From assembly GCA_003343805.1 (NCBI GenBank), contig QAKM01000023.1, positions 1 to 35,512 of the forward strand: a stretch of DNA of 35,512 nt, in the 5' to 3' direction. A program made the position numbers and the translations under genes. Under the pieces are notes generated by a model. It had not been told where the DNA came from. It saw nothing but the letters and a program-made list of their open reading frames with translations, and did no database searches. Shown in pieces: positions 21,999 to 32,239 of the stretch; the first letter of the stretch is position 1, and every line of letters starts with the position of its first letter. This stretch comes from Bacillota bacterium (lineage in GTDB: Bacteria > Bacillota > Clostridia > Christensenellales > Borkfalkiaceae).

Positions 21999-23798
21999 AT
22001 GGCACAGAACGCTGCAACTGCAACAAAAGGGGCGGTCCGCAACGGAAATCTCGCTTCGGTGAGAGAAAATACCGCAAAGGGCGTGTTCATCGCCCTTGCG
22101 GCATTTTCCATTCTCGCGGTCTTCGCCATCGTCATCTATCTGTTGGCGGCGAGCATCCCCGCTTTCCGTGAGATCGGGTTCTTCAAATTCCTGACGGGAA
22201 GCATCTGGTCGGCAAAGCATGAGCTCTTCGGCATCCTGCCGATGATCGTCTCGAGCCTGGTGCTCACCGTGCTTTCCGTGCTGCTTGGCGGTATCCTCGC
22301 CATCTTCACGGCCGTCTACATGGTCTACTACTGCCCCATCTGGATGAAGAAGATCTACGAACAGATCATCAACCTGCTTGCGGGCATCCCGTCCCTCATC
22401 TTTGGTTACTTCGGCCTCGTCGCCTTAAAGCCCGTTCTCGACGATCTCTTCAACGTCGGTTCTTCGCTGGGGCTTCTTCTTTCGACGCTTGTTCTGAGCA
22501 TCATGATCCTGCCCACGATCACGTCGCTCGTCAAGAACAGCCTTGAAAACGTGCCCATGCACTACTACGAGGGTGCGCTGGCGCTTGGCTGTACCAAGAA
22601 TCAGGCGGTGTGGAAGGTGTGCCTGCCCGCTGCCAAGAACGGCATCATTGCGGCGCTCATCCTCGGCATCGGCAGAGCGGTGGGCGAGACGATGGCGGTC
22701 CAGCTTCTTCTGGGCAACCTCGTCAACTATCCCACGGGGCTCTTTCTTCCCATCCGCTCGCTGACTTCCAACATCGTGCTGGAATTTGGCTATTCGACGG
22801 GACTGCACCGCGAGGCGCTCATCGCAACGGGCTTTGTCCTTCTCATCTTCATCCTCATCATCAATCTCTGCCTCTGGGCGGTGAAGAAGAACGACTCCAT
22901 CGCGGGCAACAAGTTCTTCTCGCGTAAGTTCAAGCAGACGAACAGCACGCTCGCGCAGCTCAACTACAAGAAGACGGGGAGCTTGCAGGATATCCTCTGG
23001 ATCCTCTCGCACATCATCGCTATTTTGGTGGCGGTCATGCTCGCCTTCATCATCGTCTTCGTCTTTGTGCGCGGCATCCCCAACATCTCTGCCGATTTCC
23101 TCTTCGGTGAGAGCGCCAACGCGCATCCGACGCTCAGCCCCGCCTTCGCTTCCACGGGTATGCTCATCCTGATGGCGCTCCTCGTCGCACTGCCCTTGGG
23201 CATCGGCGCCGCCATCTTCCTCAACGAGTATGCAAAGCGCGGCAGCAAGCTCGTCAAGCTCATCCGCCTCTTCATCGACACGCTCGCGGGCATTCCTTCC
23301 ATCGTGTTCGGTCTCTTCGGCGCCATCTTCTTCGGCACCTACTGCGGCATGGGTTACAGCCTCATCAACGGTTCGCTGACGCTCGCACTCATCATTCTTC
23401 CCACCATCATCCGAAGCACCGAGCAGAGCCTTTCCGAAGTGCCCGACAGTATGCGGGAGGCAAGCTATGCGCTCGGCGCGGGCAAGCTCAAGACCGTCTT
23501 TGTCGTCGTGCTGCCGCAGGCCATCTCGGGCATCGTCACCTCCATCATCCTCTCCATCGGCCGTATCGTCGGTGAGAGCGCGGCGCTCATCTATACCGCA
23601 GGTTCGGTCGTCAATATGCCCACGGGGTACGATTCGGCAGGTTCGAGCTTCGCCGTCATGATGTGGAAGTTCATGAGCGAGGGCCTCGACATGGAACTTT
23701 GCTATGCGACGGCGGCAGTCCTCATGATCCTCGTCATCATCCTCAACATCCTCGTCACGCTTTCACAAAAATTCTTCAATCGGAGTAAAGCAAAATGA
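21999..23798 (+). CDS. pstCA: Fused PstC-PstA phosphate permease
   Basis: One uninterrupted 599-residue frame holds two complete ABC permease halves that are usually separate proteins. The PstC half is about residues 25-310, with its EAA loop at about 191-216 ([17 protein letters not shown]). A hydrophilic linker with [18 protein letters not shown] follows. The PstA half is about residues 330-595, with its EAA loop at about 487-512 ([17 protein letters not shown]). Each half has about six membrane helices. The fused protein supplies both permease subunits in one chain. It starts 17 bases after pstS, with GAGG before ATG 21999. No internal start or stop is needed to explain the frame. Confidence 0.93.
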   Translation: MAQNAATATKGAVRNGNLASVRENTAKGVFIALAAFSILAVFAIVIYLLAASIPAFREIGFFKFLTGSIWSAKHELFGILPMIVSSLVLTVLSVLLGGILAIFTAVYMVYYCPIWMKKIYEQIINLLAGIPSLIFGYFGLVALKPVLDDLFNVGSSLGLLLSTLVLSIMILPTITSLVKNSLENVPMHYYEGALALGCTKNQAVWKVCLPAAKNGIIAALILGIGRAVGETMAVQLLLGNLVNYPTGLFLPIRSLTSNIVLEFGYSTGLHREALIATGFVLLIFILIINLCLWAVKKNDSIAGNKFFSRKFKQTNSTLAQLNYKKTGSLQDILWILSHIIAILVAVMLAFIIVFVFVRGIPNISADFLFGESANAHPTLSPAFASTGMLILMALLVALPLGIGAAIFLNEYAKRGSKLVKLIRLFIDTLAGIPSIVFGLFGAIFFGTYCGMGYSLINGSLTLALIILPTIIRSTEQSLSEVPDSMREASYALGAGKLKTVFVVVLPQAISGIVTSIILSIGRIVGESAALIYTAGSVVNMPTGYDSAGSSFAVMMWKFMSEGLDMELCYATAAVLMILVIILNILVTLSQKFFNRSKAK

Positions 23799-24652
23799 TC
23801 TTCAAGAGCAAAAAGATACAGGAAAACAAGCCCGCGGAAGAGAGCGCCGAAATGGTGCGCGCGGAGAAGCAGAGGGGGCTTTCTCAGTTTGCGATGGGGG
23901 ACGTTGCCGTCTCCGTCCACAAGATGGACCTCTTCTACGGCAGCTTCCAGGCCCTCAAAAACATCAACATGGAGTTTCCCCAGAAGAAGCTCACGGCGCT
24001 CATCGGGCCCTCGGGCTGCGGCAAATCGACGCTCCTGAAGTCGCTCAACCGCATGAACGACCTTGTCGACGGCTGTAAAATTACGGGCGAGATCAAGATC
24101 GGCGATACCGACATCTACCAGCGCGGCGTCGACCTTGCACGCCTTCGCAAGAACGTGGGCATGGTGTTCCAGCGCCCCAACCCGCTTGCGATGAGCGTCT
24201 ACGACAACATCGCCTACGGCCCCCGCACCTTCGGCATCAAGAAGAGGGCGGATCTTGACGCCATCGTCGAAAAGTCGCTGCGCGGCGCCGCGATGTGGGA
24301 CGAGGTCAAAGACCGCCTCAACAAGTCTGCGCTCGGCCTTTCGGGCGGACAGCAGCAGCGCCTCTGCATCGCCCGCGCGCTTGCCGTCGAACCGCAGGTG
24401 CTCCTCATGGACGAGCCCACCTCGGCGCTCGACCCCATTTCGACGGGCAAGATCGAGGAGCTCTGCAAGGAGCTCAAGAACGAGATCACCGTCATCATGG
24501 TCACGCACAATATGCAGCAGGCATTCCGTATCGCCGACTATACGGCATACTTTCTCCTCGGCGAGATGGTGGAGATGGGGGAGACCTCCAAGATCTTCAC
24601 GCATCCCGACGACAAGCGCACGGAGGACTACGTCAACGGCCGATTCGGTTGA
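23795..24652 (+). CDS. pstB: PstB, phosphate transporter ATPase
   Basis: The 285-residue ATPase has Walker [10 protein letters not shown] (71-79), the PstB-typical [19 protein letters not shown] (Q loop), signature LSGGQQQRL, Walker [14 protein letters not shown] and switch histidine VTHNMQQA. It carries about 35 extra N-terminal residues, charged and probably disordered, before the usual PstB start. The ATGA overlap with pstCA and a GGAG upstream support this long start, although an internal ATG (residue 34) exists. phoU, which commonly follows, is absent and a terminator comes next. Confidence 0.95.
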   Translation: MIFKSKKIQENKPAEESAEMVRAEKQRGLSQFAMGDVAVSVHKMDLFYGSFQALKNINMEFPQKKLTALIGPSGCGKSTLLKSLNRMNDLVDGCKITGEIKIGDTDIYQRGVDLARLRKNVGMVFQRPNPLAMSVYDNIAYGPRTFGIKKRADLDAIVEKSLRGAAMWDEVKDRLNKSALGLSGGQQQRLCIARALAVEPQVLLMDEPTSALDPISTGKIEELCKELKNEITVIMVTHNMQQAFRIADYTAYFLLGEMVEMGETSKIFTHPDDKRTEDYVNGRFG

Positions 24653-24740
24653 TATGGCGGCGCGTGCGCGCACATCCCCGTTTTCCCGCTCTTTGCGGGG
24701 AACATCCCTCAAATCACCCACACTTCATCTTTTCCCCAAG

Positions 24741-24768
24741 GCCCGGCAGAAGGAACTGCCGGGTCTTA
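24741..24768 (+). terminator. Terminator of the pst operon
   Basis: CCCGGCAG/CTGCCGGG form a perfect 8-bp stem, extended by a G-T pair, with a 6-base loop. The tail TCTTAT is T-rich but short, so some read-through is possible. Confidence 0.65.
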
Positions 24769-24813
24769 TCCCGTGAAAGAGGGTCGTAATTTGGTTTTTT
24801 TTGAGACAGGGGA

Positions 24814-24842
24814 TTGCAATCGGCCGCCGTTTGTGTTATAAT
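24814..24842 (+). promoter_or_regulatory. Promoter of the BspA-like lipoprotein gene
   Basis: TTGCAA (24814-24819), a 17-base spacer and a perfect TATAAT (24837-24842) place the start near 24849. GGAGGAG at about 24871-24877 precedes ATG 24885. Confidence 0.85.
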
Positions 24843-24884
24843 CGATGCGTAAGAGTTTGCAATTTTCAACGGAGGAGTTTGTTT

Positions 24885-26534
24885 ATGAAGAAAAAAGGGA
24901 TGCTTTTGCTCGCCCTCGTGGCTGCGGCGGCGCTCTCGGCGGGCGTGCTGTCTGCCTGCAAGGAGGAGCACGTTCTCACCTATCATGCGGCCGTTGCGGC
25001 GACGTGCACCGAGACGGGCACCGTCGAATACTGGTCGTGCTCGGAGTGCGGCAAGAACTTTGCCGACGAGGCGGCAACGCAGGAGATCTCTTCTCTCACC
25101 ACTTTGGCGCTCGGCCATGACTTCGGCGCATGGGAGGTCGTCTCTCCCGCGACCTGCACGGAGAACGGCGAACAGAGACAGACCTGCTCGCGCTGCGGGG
25201 AAGAGGTCGTGGAGGTCATGAAGGCGCCCGGGCATTCGTTCGGCGATTGGGCGACCGTTCCCGGAAAGGAGCCGACCTGTACCGAGCAGGGGACGCAGGA
25301 GCGAGAGTGCTCCGTCTGCCACACCGTCGAGGAACGCTCTATCCCTGCCAACGGACACGTCTTTGACGGCGGCATGATCTGCACCGTCTGCGGCGCTTCC
25401 CGCACGAGCGATAAATTGGCCTTTACGCGCAATGCGGACGGCAGCTACACGGTGAGCGGCATCGGAAAGGAGACGGAAAAGGAGATCTATATCCCCATCA
25501 TGTACAGCAATTCGCCCGTCACGGCGATCGGCGAGGATGCGTTTGCGGGCAACAAGGAGATCACCGGGATCTACATCACGGGCGGGATCGAGACGATCGG
25601 GAGCGGCGCGTTTGACGGCTGCACCAATCTTGTCTCGCTGCAGCTTGCCAACAGCGTCAAGACGATCGGCGGGAAGGCCTTCTATCAGACCGGGCTCACG
25701 ATGGTCAGCATCCCAGACAGCGTCACCGAGATCGGAACGCAGGCGTTCGGCGGCTGTATGCAGCTCACCGAGCTTTCAACGCCGCGCACGAATACCGCCT
25801 ATCAGACCATCGACGGCAACCTCTACAACAGCGACGGGACCGTGCTTCTGCAGTATGCGATCGGCAGCAAGAATATTTCCTTCCTCATCCCTTCGGGCGT
25901 GAAGGAAGTGGAGAGCACGGCTCTCTTCCGCGCCGTCAATCTGAAGAGCGTCACCGTTCCCGCGAGCGTCGAAGTGCTCGGCGACCGCGTGTTCGGCACC
26001 TGCACGTCGCTCGAGACGATCGCCGTGGACGAGAAGAACGAGAGCTACCGCGCCATCGGCGGAGACCTCTACAGCTATGACGGAAGCGTGCTCCTGCAGT
26101 ATGCGATCGGCAAGAGCAGCACTTCTTTCCTCTCCGCAAATACCGTAAAGAGGGTGGCGGCGGGCGCCTTCGAGGGGGCAAAGTCGCTGAAGGAAGTGAC
26201 GCTTTCCACCTCGCTCACCGAGATCGGAGAGGGCGCGTTCCGCGACTGCACGGCGCTTGCAAAGGTCGGGCTTCCCGCTTCCCTCGTCACGATCGGCGAG
26301 GAGGGGTTCCGCGGCTGCACTTCTCTCAAGGAGATCACGATCCCCGCTTCCGTTCAGACGATCGGCGTGGGTGCCTTCCAGGGCTGTACGGCGCTCGAGA
26401 ATGCCTACTTTGAAGAGACGGAGGGCTGGAGCGCGGGCAGCATCCCGCTGGATGCCGAAAGCCTCACAAAGCCTTCGAAGGCGGCGGTCTATCTGACGGA
26501 TGCCTACCGCGCCGGCGAGTGGACACGCAAATAA
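24885..26534 (+). CDS. BspA-like leucine-rich-repeat surface lipoprotein
   Basis: The 549-residue protein has a lipoprotein signal (MKKKG, hydrophobic core, lipobox LSAC). Residues about 25-170 hold three related Cys-rich modules of the form TCTExG...CSxCG plus a final CTVCGAS. From about 200 onward are LRR_5 (BspA-type) repeats such as ITGIYITGGIETIGSGAFDGC and LKEITIPASVQTIGVGAFQGC. Two long inserts starting near residues 303 and 385 are internal duplicates sharing LYxxDGxVLLQYAIG. Such proteins are surface adhesins or of unknown function. It is anchored by lipid only, monocistronic, and unrelated to the adjacent pst genes. Confidence 0.88.
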   Translation: MKKKGMLLLALVAAAALSAGVLSACKEEHVLTYHAAVAATCTETGTVEYWSCSECGKNFADEAATQEISSLTTLALGHDFGAWEVVSPATCTENGEQRQTCSRCGEEVVEVMKAPGHSFGDWATVPGKEPTCTEQGTQERECSVCHTVEERSIPANGHVFDGGMICTVCGASRTSDKLAFTRNADGSYTVSGIGKETEKEIYIPIMYSNSPVTAIGEDAFAGNKEITGIYITGGIETIGSGAFDGCTNLVSLQLANSVKTIGGKAFYQTGLTMVSIPDSVTEIGTQAFGGCMQLTELSTPRTNTAYQTIDGNLYNSDGTVLLQYAIGSKNISFLIPSGVKEVESTALFRAVNLKSVTVPASVEVLGDRVFGTCTSLETIAVDEKNESYRAIGGDLYSYDGSVLLQYAIGKSSTSFLSANTVKRVAAGAFEGAKSLKEVTLSTSLTEIGEGAFRDCTALAKVGLPASLVTIGEEGFRGCTSLKEITIPASVQTIGVGAFQGCTALENAYFEETEGWSAGSIPLDAESLTKPSKAAVYLTDAYRAGEWTRK

Positions 26535-26547
26535 GTTGGATGCAGAC

Positions 26548-26581
26548 AAAGGGCCGTTTCCGTGCGGAGCGGCTCTTTTTT
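26548..26581 (+). terminator. Terminator after the BspA-like gene
   Basis: AAGGGCCG (26549-26556) and CGGCTCTT (26570-26577) pair with one G-T, and the second arm runs into TTTTTT. Confidence 0.8.
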
Positions 26582-26655
26582 GCTGTCTTTCTGCACCGGA
26601 GAACGCACGGGAAGAGCGAAATGGATTTTCCTGCACAAACGCATGAAAAAGGGGA

Positions 26656-26684
26656 TTGACAAGGCGTCAAAGAGGTGCTAAAAT
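26656..26684 (+). promoter_or_regulatory. Promoter of the four-gene ABC exporter operon
   Basis: A perfect TTGACA (26656-26661), a 17-base spacer and TAAAAT (26679-26684) place the start near 26691. No operator or leader hairpin is evident in the short 5' region. Confidence 0.85.
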
Positions 26685-26726
26685 GTAGGAGTTTGCAGTT
26701 TGTTTTACCGTGGGAGAAAACGAGAG

Positions 26727-28517
26727 ATGATCTTCGGAAAGCACATCAATCGGTATTATTTAAAGTATGCGTGGATCCTTTTAGTAGGGCTTGCCGCGCT
26801 CGTGCTCGTGGACTATTTTCAACTCGAGGTGCCGGAACTTTACCGCATGGTCGTCAACGGCATCAACACAGGCGTTGTCGAGACGGCGGAGGGCACCGTA
26901 CCCTTTGATCTTGACTTCCTGCTCGATCATATCTGCCTGCCCCTCATCTTTATCATCCTCGTGATGGTGGTGGGGCGGTTCACCTGGCGCATCTGCTTCT
27001 TCGGCACGGGCATCCGCGTGGAGACGTCCATCCGCGATCGGATGTTCGACCACTGCAAGGATCTCTCCGCCCAATACTATCAGGTCAACAAAGTGGGGAA
27101 TCTGATGTCCCTCTTTACGAACGACCTCGAGACCATTCAGGAGTGTTTCGGCTCGGGCATCATGATGATGTGCGATGCGGCATTCCTGGGCATCCTCACC
27201 GTCGTCAAGATGTGGCGCATGGACGTGGGGCTCACGCTGCTTGCACTCATCCCGATGGCGCTGCTGCTCGCAAGCGGCATCATCGTCGGAAAGTACATGA
27301 CGAAGAAGTGGGAGACCCGTCAGGCCGCCTTTTCCGATCTTTCCGACTTCTCGCAGGAGAGTTTTTCCGGCATCGCCGTCATCAAGGCGTTCGTCAAGGA
27401 GACGAAGGAGCTGCTCGCCTTCCGCCGCCTCAACAAGCGAAACGAAGAGGTCAACGTCTCCTACACCAAGGCATCGACGCTCCTCAACATCACGGTGACG
27501 CTCTTCGTCGAGTCCGTCATCTGCATCATTTTAGGCTACGGCGGCTATCTCGTCTATCAGGGCCAGTTCGATGCGGGGCAGCTCGTCGAATACATCGGCT
27601 ACTTCACGGCGATGGTCTGGCCCGTGATGGCGGTCTCCCAGCTCATCGAAATGACTTCGCGCGGCAAGGCTTCCTTGAACCGCGTCAGCGAGCTTCTCGA
27701 TGCGAAGCAGGACGTCGTCGATAAGCCGGATGTGGAGGATGTCAAAGACATCGAGGGGCGCATCGAGTTCCGCCACCTCACCTTCCGCTATCCGGACGGC
27801 GAGTTCGATGTTTTGAAAGACGTCTCTTTCACCATCGAGCCGGGCGAAAACGTGGGGCTCGTGGGCAAGACGGGCTCGGGCAAGACGACCATCGTCGATC
27901 TCATCTTGCGCACCTACAATGTGCCGGACGGCACTATCTTCCTGGACGGGCACGACGTCAACACCATTCCCATCCGCGACGTGCGCGCCGCGGCGGCGTA
28001 CGTCCCGCAGGATAATTTCCTCTTCAGCGACACCATCGAAAACAACATCGCCTTTGCATACGAGGGCGAACAGGCGGCGGAAGCGGAGGCGGCCGAAGAA
28101 GCGGCCCGCCTTGCCGCCGTGCACGACAACATCGCCGATTTCAAGGATAAATACATGACCATGCTCGGCGAACGCGGCGTCACCGTCTCGGGCGGGCAGA
28201 AGCAGCGCATCTCCATCGCGCGCGCCCTCATGAAGCACGCCAAGATCCTCATCCTGGACGATTCTGTCTCCGCCGTCGACACCAAGACGGAGCAGGAGAT
28301 CCTCACAAACCTCAAAAAGAACCGGGCGGGCCTTACGACCATCCTCATCGCGCACCGCATCTCCACCGTGGAGGACATGGACAAGATCGTCTTTATCGAC
28401 GACGGGCGCGTCGTGGACGTCGGTACGCACGACGAGCTCGTCCTTCGCTGCCCCGACTACAAGAAGATGGTCGATCTGCAGAAACTCGAGGACGAGGGGA
28501 GGCAGCACAATGCGTGA
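26727..28517 (+). CDS. ABC exporter half-transporter, degenerate-site subunit (pair 1)
   Basis: The 596-residue protein has an N-terminal six-helix exporter domain (to about 315) and a C-terminal ATPase. Walker A is GKTGSGKTT, the signature VSGGQKQR is canonical, and Walker B ILILDDSVSAVD has aspartate where the catalytic glutamate belongs. This is the degenerate partner of a heterodimeric type IV exporter (BmrC/BmrD or TM287/288 type), and the next gene supplies the canonical Walker B. ATG 26727 was preferred to a TTG 27 bases upstream. The substrate (drug, lipid or peptide) is unknown. Confidence 0.88.
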   Translation: MIFGKHINRYYLKYAWILLVGLAALVLVDYFQLEVPELYRMVVNGINTGVVETAEGTVPFDLDFLLDHICLPLIFIILVMVVGRFTWRICFFGTGIRVETSIRDRMFDHCKDLSAQYYQVNKVGNLMSLFTNDLETIQECFGSGIMMMCDAAFLGILTVVKMWRMDVGLTLLALIPMALLLASGIIVGKYMTKKWETRQAAFSDLSDFSQESFSGIAVIKAFVKETKELLAFRRLNKRNEEVNVSYTKASTLLNITVTLFVESVICIILGYGGYLVYQGQFDAGQLVEYIGYFTAMVWPVMAVSQLIEMTSRGKASLNRVSELLDAKQDVVDKPDVEDVKDIEGRIEFRHLTFRYPDGEFDVLKDVSFTIEPGENVGLVGKTGSGKTTIVDLILRTYNVPDGTIFLDGHDVNTIPIRDVRAAAAYVPQDNFLFSDTIENNIAFAYEGEQAAEAEAAEEAARLAAVHDNIADFKDKYMTMLGERGVTVSGGQKQRISIARALMKHAKILILDDSVSAVDTKTEQEILTNLKKNRAGLTTILIAHRISTVEDMDKIVFIDDGRVVDVGTHDELVLRCPDYKKMVDLQKLEDEGRQHNA

Positions 28518-30393
28518 GTATTATCCTCTCATCGTCGTCGGCGGCGTCATCGGGCTCATCTCCATCGTCTTTTCGCTCGCCTATGCGCTCATCAAGAACA
28601 AGAAGGAGGCGATCGGCTTCGACCGCAACATGAAGGACGGGGAGATCGTCCGCCGCCTTCTTGCCTATGCGCGTCCCCATTGGCGGAGCTTTCTGTTTGC
28701 GGGGCTGTGCATGGCATTCTCCATCGCCTACGACATCGCTTCGCCTCTCCTCATCGGCTATATCGAGGAGATCGTCAGCACCGAATTTGAGCTTTCCAGG
28801 CTCTTTCTTCTGGTCGGCATCTATGCGGGGATCCTTGTCGTTTCACTGGCGAGTTCGTATGCGCAGGCCATCGTGCTGCAAAAGACGGGCCAGCGCATCC
28901 TCTCCTCCCTGCGCGAAGATCTGTTTTCGCACATCGAGGGGCTCTCACACGCCCAGCTCAACCTCATCCCCGTGGGGAAATTGGTGACGCGTGTCACCAA
29001 CGATACCAACGCCATCTCGATGATGTTCACGAACATTCTCGTCAACCTCATCAAGAACGTGTTTGTCGTTCTCGGCGTGCTCGTCGCCATGTTCATCCTG
29101 CACCTCGAACTCACGCTCATGGTGCTGTGCTTTGCGCCCTTCATCGTGCTCTTCACGCTCATTTTCCGCAAGTTCTCGCGGCGGGCGTACCGCAAAGTCA
29201 AGGACGGCACGACGGACATCAACACCTTCCTCTCGGAAAATCTCTCGGGCATGAAGATCACGCAGATCTTCAACCGCCAGCAGCGCAAGATGCAGGAGTT
29301 CGATAAAAAGAACAAGACGCTCGCCTCTGCCAAACATCAGCAGATCTTCGTGTTTGGTATCTTCCGTCCGCTCGTCTATATGCTGTACATTGCCTCGGTG
29401 CTGTGCCTTCTTTATCTGGGCGGCAAGGGGTATCTGGACGGCGCCTCCTTCCTCGGCAATCCCGTGTCGAGCGCGACGGTCGTCACCTTCTATATGTATC
29501 TTTCCAAGTTCTTCAACCCCATCCAGAGCCTTGCAGAGCAGTTCAACTGGCTGCAGTCGGCGTTTGCTTCGGCGGAGAAGATCTTCACGGTGTTCGATAT
29601 GCAGCCCGAAGTCGTCGACGAGGAGGGTGCGATCGAACTTGCCGAAGTGAAAGGGGAGATTGAATTTCAGGACGTCTGGTTTGCCTATGTACCGGGCGAG
29701 TGGGTCTTGAAGGGCGTTTCCTTCCACGTCAACGCGCGCGACACGGTGGCGTTCGTGGGTTCAACGGGCTCGGGCAAGACCACCATCCTCTCGCTCATCT
29801 GCCGCAATTATGACATCCAGAAGGGCCGCATCCTCATCGACGGCATCGACATCCGGCACATCAGGATCGCGTCGCTCCGCCGCCATTTCGGGCAGATGCT
29901 CCAGGATGTGTTCCTCTTCTCGGGCACCATCCGCAGCAACATCGTGCTCCGCGACGAGATCCCGGACGAGGAGATCATGCGTGTCTGCGACTATGTGAAC
30001 GCTTCCTCGTTTATCAATAAGCTCGAAAAGGGGCTGGATGAGGAAGTGCGCGAGCGCGGCAACAACTTCTCGGCGGGCCAGCGGCAGCTTCTCTCGTTTG
30101 CGCGCACCATCGTGCACAGGCCCTCCGTCATGATCCTCGACGAGGCGACCGCCAACATCGATACGGAGACGGAAGTGCTCATCCAGGATTCGCTCGAGAA
30201 GATGATGAACATCGGCACCATGCTCATCGTGGCGCACCGCCTCTCCACCATCCGCAATGCGGATAAGATCATCGTCCTCTCGCACGGGGAGATCCTCGAA
30301 GAGGGGACGCACCGCGAGCTCCTCGAAAAGAAGGGGAGATATTACCGCCTGTACACGCTGCAGGCACACCGCGAGCAGCTTCAGAACGCTTAA
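28510..30393 (+). CDS. ABC exporter half-transporter, catalytic subunit (pair 1)
   Basis: The 627-residue half-transporter has an extra N-terminal membrane helix (about residues 6-28) before the usual six. The ATPase domain has Walker A GSTGSGKTT, the altered signature FSAGQRQLL and canonical Walker B VMILDEATANID, followed by VAHRLST. Together with the preceding protein it would form one degenerate and one active ATP site. It overlaps that gene by 8 bases, which supports equal production of the two subunits. Confidence 0.9.
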   Translation: MREYYPLIVVGGVIGLISIVFSLAYALIKNKKEAIGFDRNMKDGEIVRRLLAYARPHWRSFLFAGLCMAFSIAYDIASPLLIGYIEEIVSTEFELSRLFLLVGIYAGILVVSLASSYAQAIVLQKTGQRILSSLREDLFSHIEGLSHAQLNLIPVGKLVTRVTNDTNAISMMFTNILVNLIKNVFVVLGVLVAMFILHLELTLMVLCFAPFIVLFTLIFRKFSRRAYRKVKDGTTDINTFLSENLSGMKITQIFNRQQRKMQEFDKKNKTLASAKHQQIFVFGIFRPLVYMLYIASVLCLLYLGGKGYLDGASFLGNPVSSATVVTFYMYLSKFFNPIQSLAEQFNWLQSAFASAEKIFTVFDMQPEVVDEEGAIELAEVKGEIEFQDVWFAYVPGEWVLKGVSFHVNARDTVAFVGSTGSGKTTILSLICRNYDIQKGRILIDGIDIRHIRIASLRRHFGQMLQDVFLFSGTIRSNIVLRDEIPDEEIMRVCDYVNASSFINKLEKGLDEEVRERGNNFSAGQRQLLSFARTIVHRPSVMILDEATANIDTETEVLIQDSLEKMMNIGTMLIVAHRLSTIRNADKIIVLSHGEILEEGTHRELLEKKGRYYRLYTLQAHREQLQNA

Positions 30394-30421
30394 AATACGC
30401 CTGCCCGCTTTCGGGAGTCCT

Positions 30422-32239
30422 ATGAAACGAACCAAAAACGTGCCCCGTTTTACCAGGACGGGGATGCTCGTCTGTTTTCTGAAGGGGAGCTTGGGGCTGT
30501 TCGCCGTGAGCATCCTCTGCAATCTCTTTATGACCTTTCTCCTCGTGCTCATCCCGCAGCTCATCGGCTTTACGGTGGACTGCGTCATCGGCACGGAGGA
30601 AGTCTCCTCCGCCTACGAGGTGTTCGTCCGCCTCTTCGGCGGGCTGGAAGTACTCAAGGAAAAGATCTGGCTCGTTGCCCTCGTCGTCGTGGCTCTCTCG
30701 CTCGTCACGGCGTTCTTTCGTTACGGCAACAACTTCTTTACGCAGCACGCCAACCAGATCATGCTCAAGCGGATGCGCGATATGCTTTTTTCCCATCTGC
30801 AGCGGCTGCCTCTTGCCTGGCACCATATGCACAACACGGGTGATGTGATCCAGCGCTGCACGTCCGATGTGGATGCCATCTCCAACTTCGTCTCGGGACA
30901 GCTCGTGACGCTCCTTCGCATCGTCATCATGATCGCGCTCTCGCTGACGCTCATGTATCTGACGGACGTGCGGCTCGCGCTCATCACGACCGCCTTTCTT
31001 CCCGCCGTCGTGGGGTATTCGACGGTATTCTTCGCAAGGCTTCTGCCCCAATATCAGAAGTGCGACGAGGAGGAGGGCGTGCTCTCCACCATCGCGCAGG
31101 AAAATTTCACGGGCGTGCGCGTCGTGCGCGCGTTTGGCAGGGAGAGAGAGGAGCGCGACAAGTTTGAGACGCAGAATGTGCACTACACGGGGCAGTGGGT
31201 GCGCGTCATGCGGGAGAGCGCGCTGTTTTGGACGACGAGCGATCTCCTCACCGCCCTGCAGCTTCTCTTCATCCTCATCTTCGGCACGGTTTTCTGTGTG
31301 AACGGGTCGCTGAGTGCGGGCGATCTCATCGTCTTTATTTCCTACAACACCCTGCTCGTGGGGCCCATGAATATGCTGGGGCGCGTCATCTCCAACATGA
31401 GCCGTGCGGGCATCGCGCTCGGGCGCATCGCGGAGATCATGAACGCGAAGGAGGAGGTCTACGGAAAGCGAGAGCCCCTGCACGGGGACATCGTCTTTGA
31501 CCATGTGACCTTTGCCTATGAGGACGGGAAGCCTGTGCTGTCCGACGTCTCCTTCACCGTGAAGGAGGGGACGACGTTGGGCATCCTCGGAGGCACGGGG
31601 AGCGGAAAATCGACGATCGCCTATCTTTTGGACGGGCTCTATCCCCTGACTTCGGGCACGATCACGATCGGCGGGAAGGATATTTCCAAACTTTCCCCCG
31701 CGACGGTGAGGGGCGCGGTCGGCTTTGTATTGCAGGAGGGGTTCCTCTTTTCGCGGACGATCGGGGAGAACATTGCGATCGCCGCTCCCGAAGCGGGGGA
31801 GGCGGACATCCGACGGGCGGCGCATCTTGCCTGTGTGGACGAACACATCGAGGCCTTCCCCGAAGGCTATGCAACGGAGGTGGGGGAGCGCGGCGTCACC
31901 CTCTCGGGCGGGCAGAAGCAGCGCGTCTCCATCGCCCGCACGCTCATGCGCAAGACGCCCGTTCTCATCTTCGACGATTCCCTCTCCGCCGTGGACAGCG
32001 AGACGGATGCAAGCATCCGCGCCCGCCTCGGGGAAAACTTAAAGGGCGTCACCAAGTTCATCATCTCGCACCGCGTGACGACGGTCATGGGGGCAGAGCA
32101 GCTCATCGTGCTCGAAGAGGGGCACATCGCAGAGCAGGGCACCCATGAAGAACTCATGAAACGAGGGGGCATCTACCGCGCTATCTACGAGATGCAGATG
32201 TCGCTTCCCGAAGATCTGAAGGAGGAACTGCATGGCTGA
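30422..32239 (+). CDS. ABC exporter half-transporter, degenerate-site subunit (pair 2)
   Basis: The 605-residue protein resembles the first subunit of pair 1. It has a six-helix exporter domain with a short extracellular loop after helix 1, Walker A GGTGSGKST, canonical signature LSGGQKQR, and degenerate Walker B VLIFDDSLSAVD. GGGAG is 4-5 bases before ATG 30422. A longer frame upstream merely overlaps the previous gene. It begins 28 bases after pair 1, in the same operon, suggesting tandem duplication of a two-gene unit followed by divergence. Confidence 0.9.
   Translation: MKRTKNVPRFTRTGMLVCFLKGSLGLFAVSILCNLFMTFLLVLIPQLIGFTVDCVIGTEEVSSAYEVFVRLFGGLEVLKEKIWLVALVVVALSLVTAFFRYGNNFFTQHANQIMLKRMRDMLFSHLQRLPLAWHHMHNTGDVIQRCTSDVDAISNFVSGQLVTLLRIVIMIALSLTLMYLTDVRLALITTAFLPAVVGYSTVFFARLLPQYQKCDEEEGVLSTIAQENFTGVRVVRAFGREREERDKFETQNVHYTGQWVRVMRESALFWTTSDLLTALQLLFILIFGTVFCVNGSLSAGDLIVFISYNTLLVGPMNMLGRVISNMSRAGIALGRIAEIMNAKEEVYGKREPLHGDIVFDHVTFAYEDGKPVLSDVSFTVKEGTTLGILGGTGSGKSTIAYLLDGLYPLTSGTITIGGKDISKLSPATVRGAVGFVLQEGFLFSRTIGENIAIAAPEAGEADIRRAAHLACVDEHIEAFPEGYATEVGERGVTLSGGQKQRVSIARTLMRKTPVLIFDDSLSAVDSETDASIRARLGENLKGVTKFIISHRVTTVMGAEQLIVLEEGHIAEQGTHEELMKRGGIYRAIYEMQMSLPEDLKEELHG

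Noticed and set aside
26700..26726. TTG start for the first ABC exporter gene
   Set aside because: It lies only about 9 bases after the expected transcript start and has no ribosome binding site. ATG 26727 fits the family start better.
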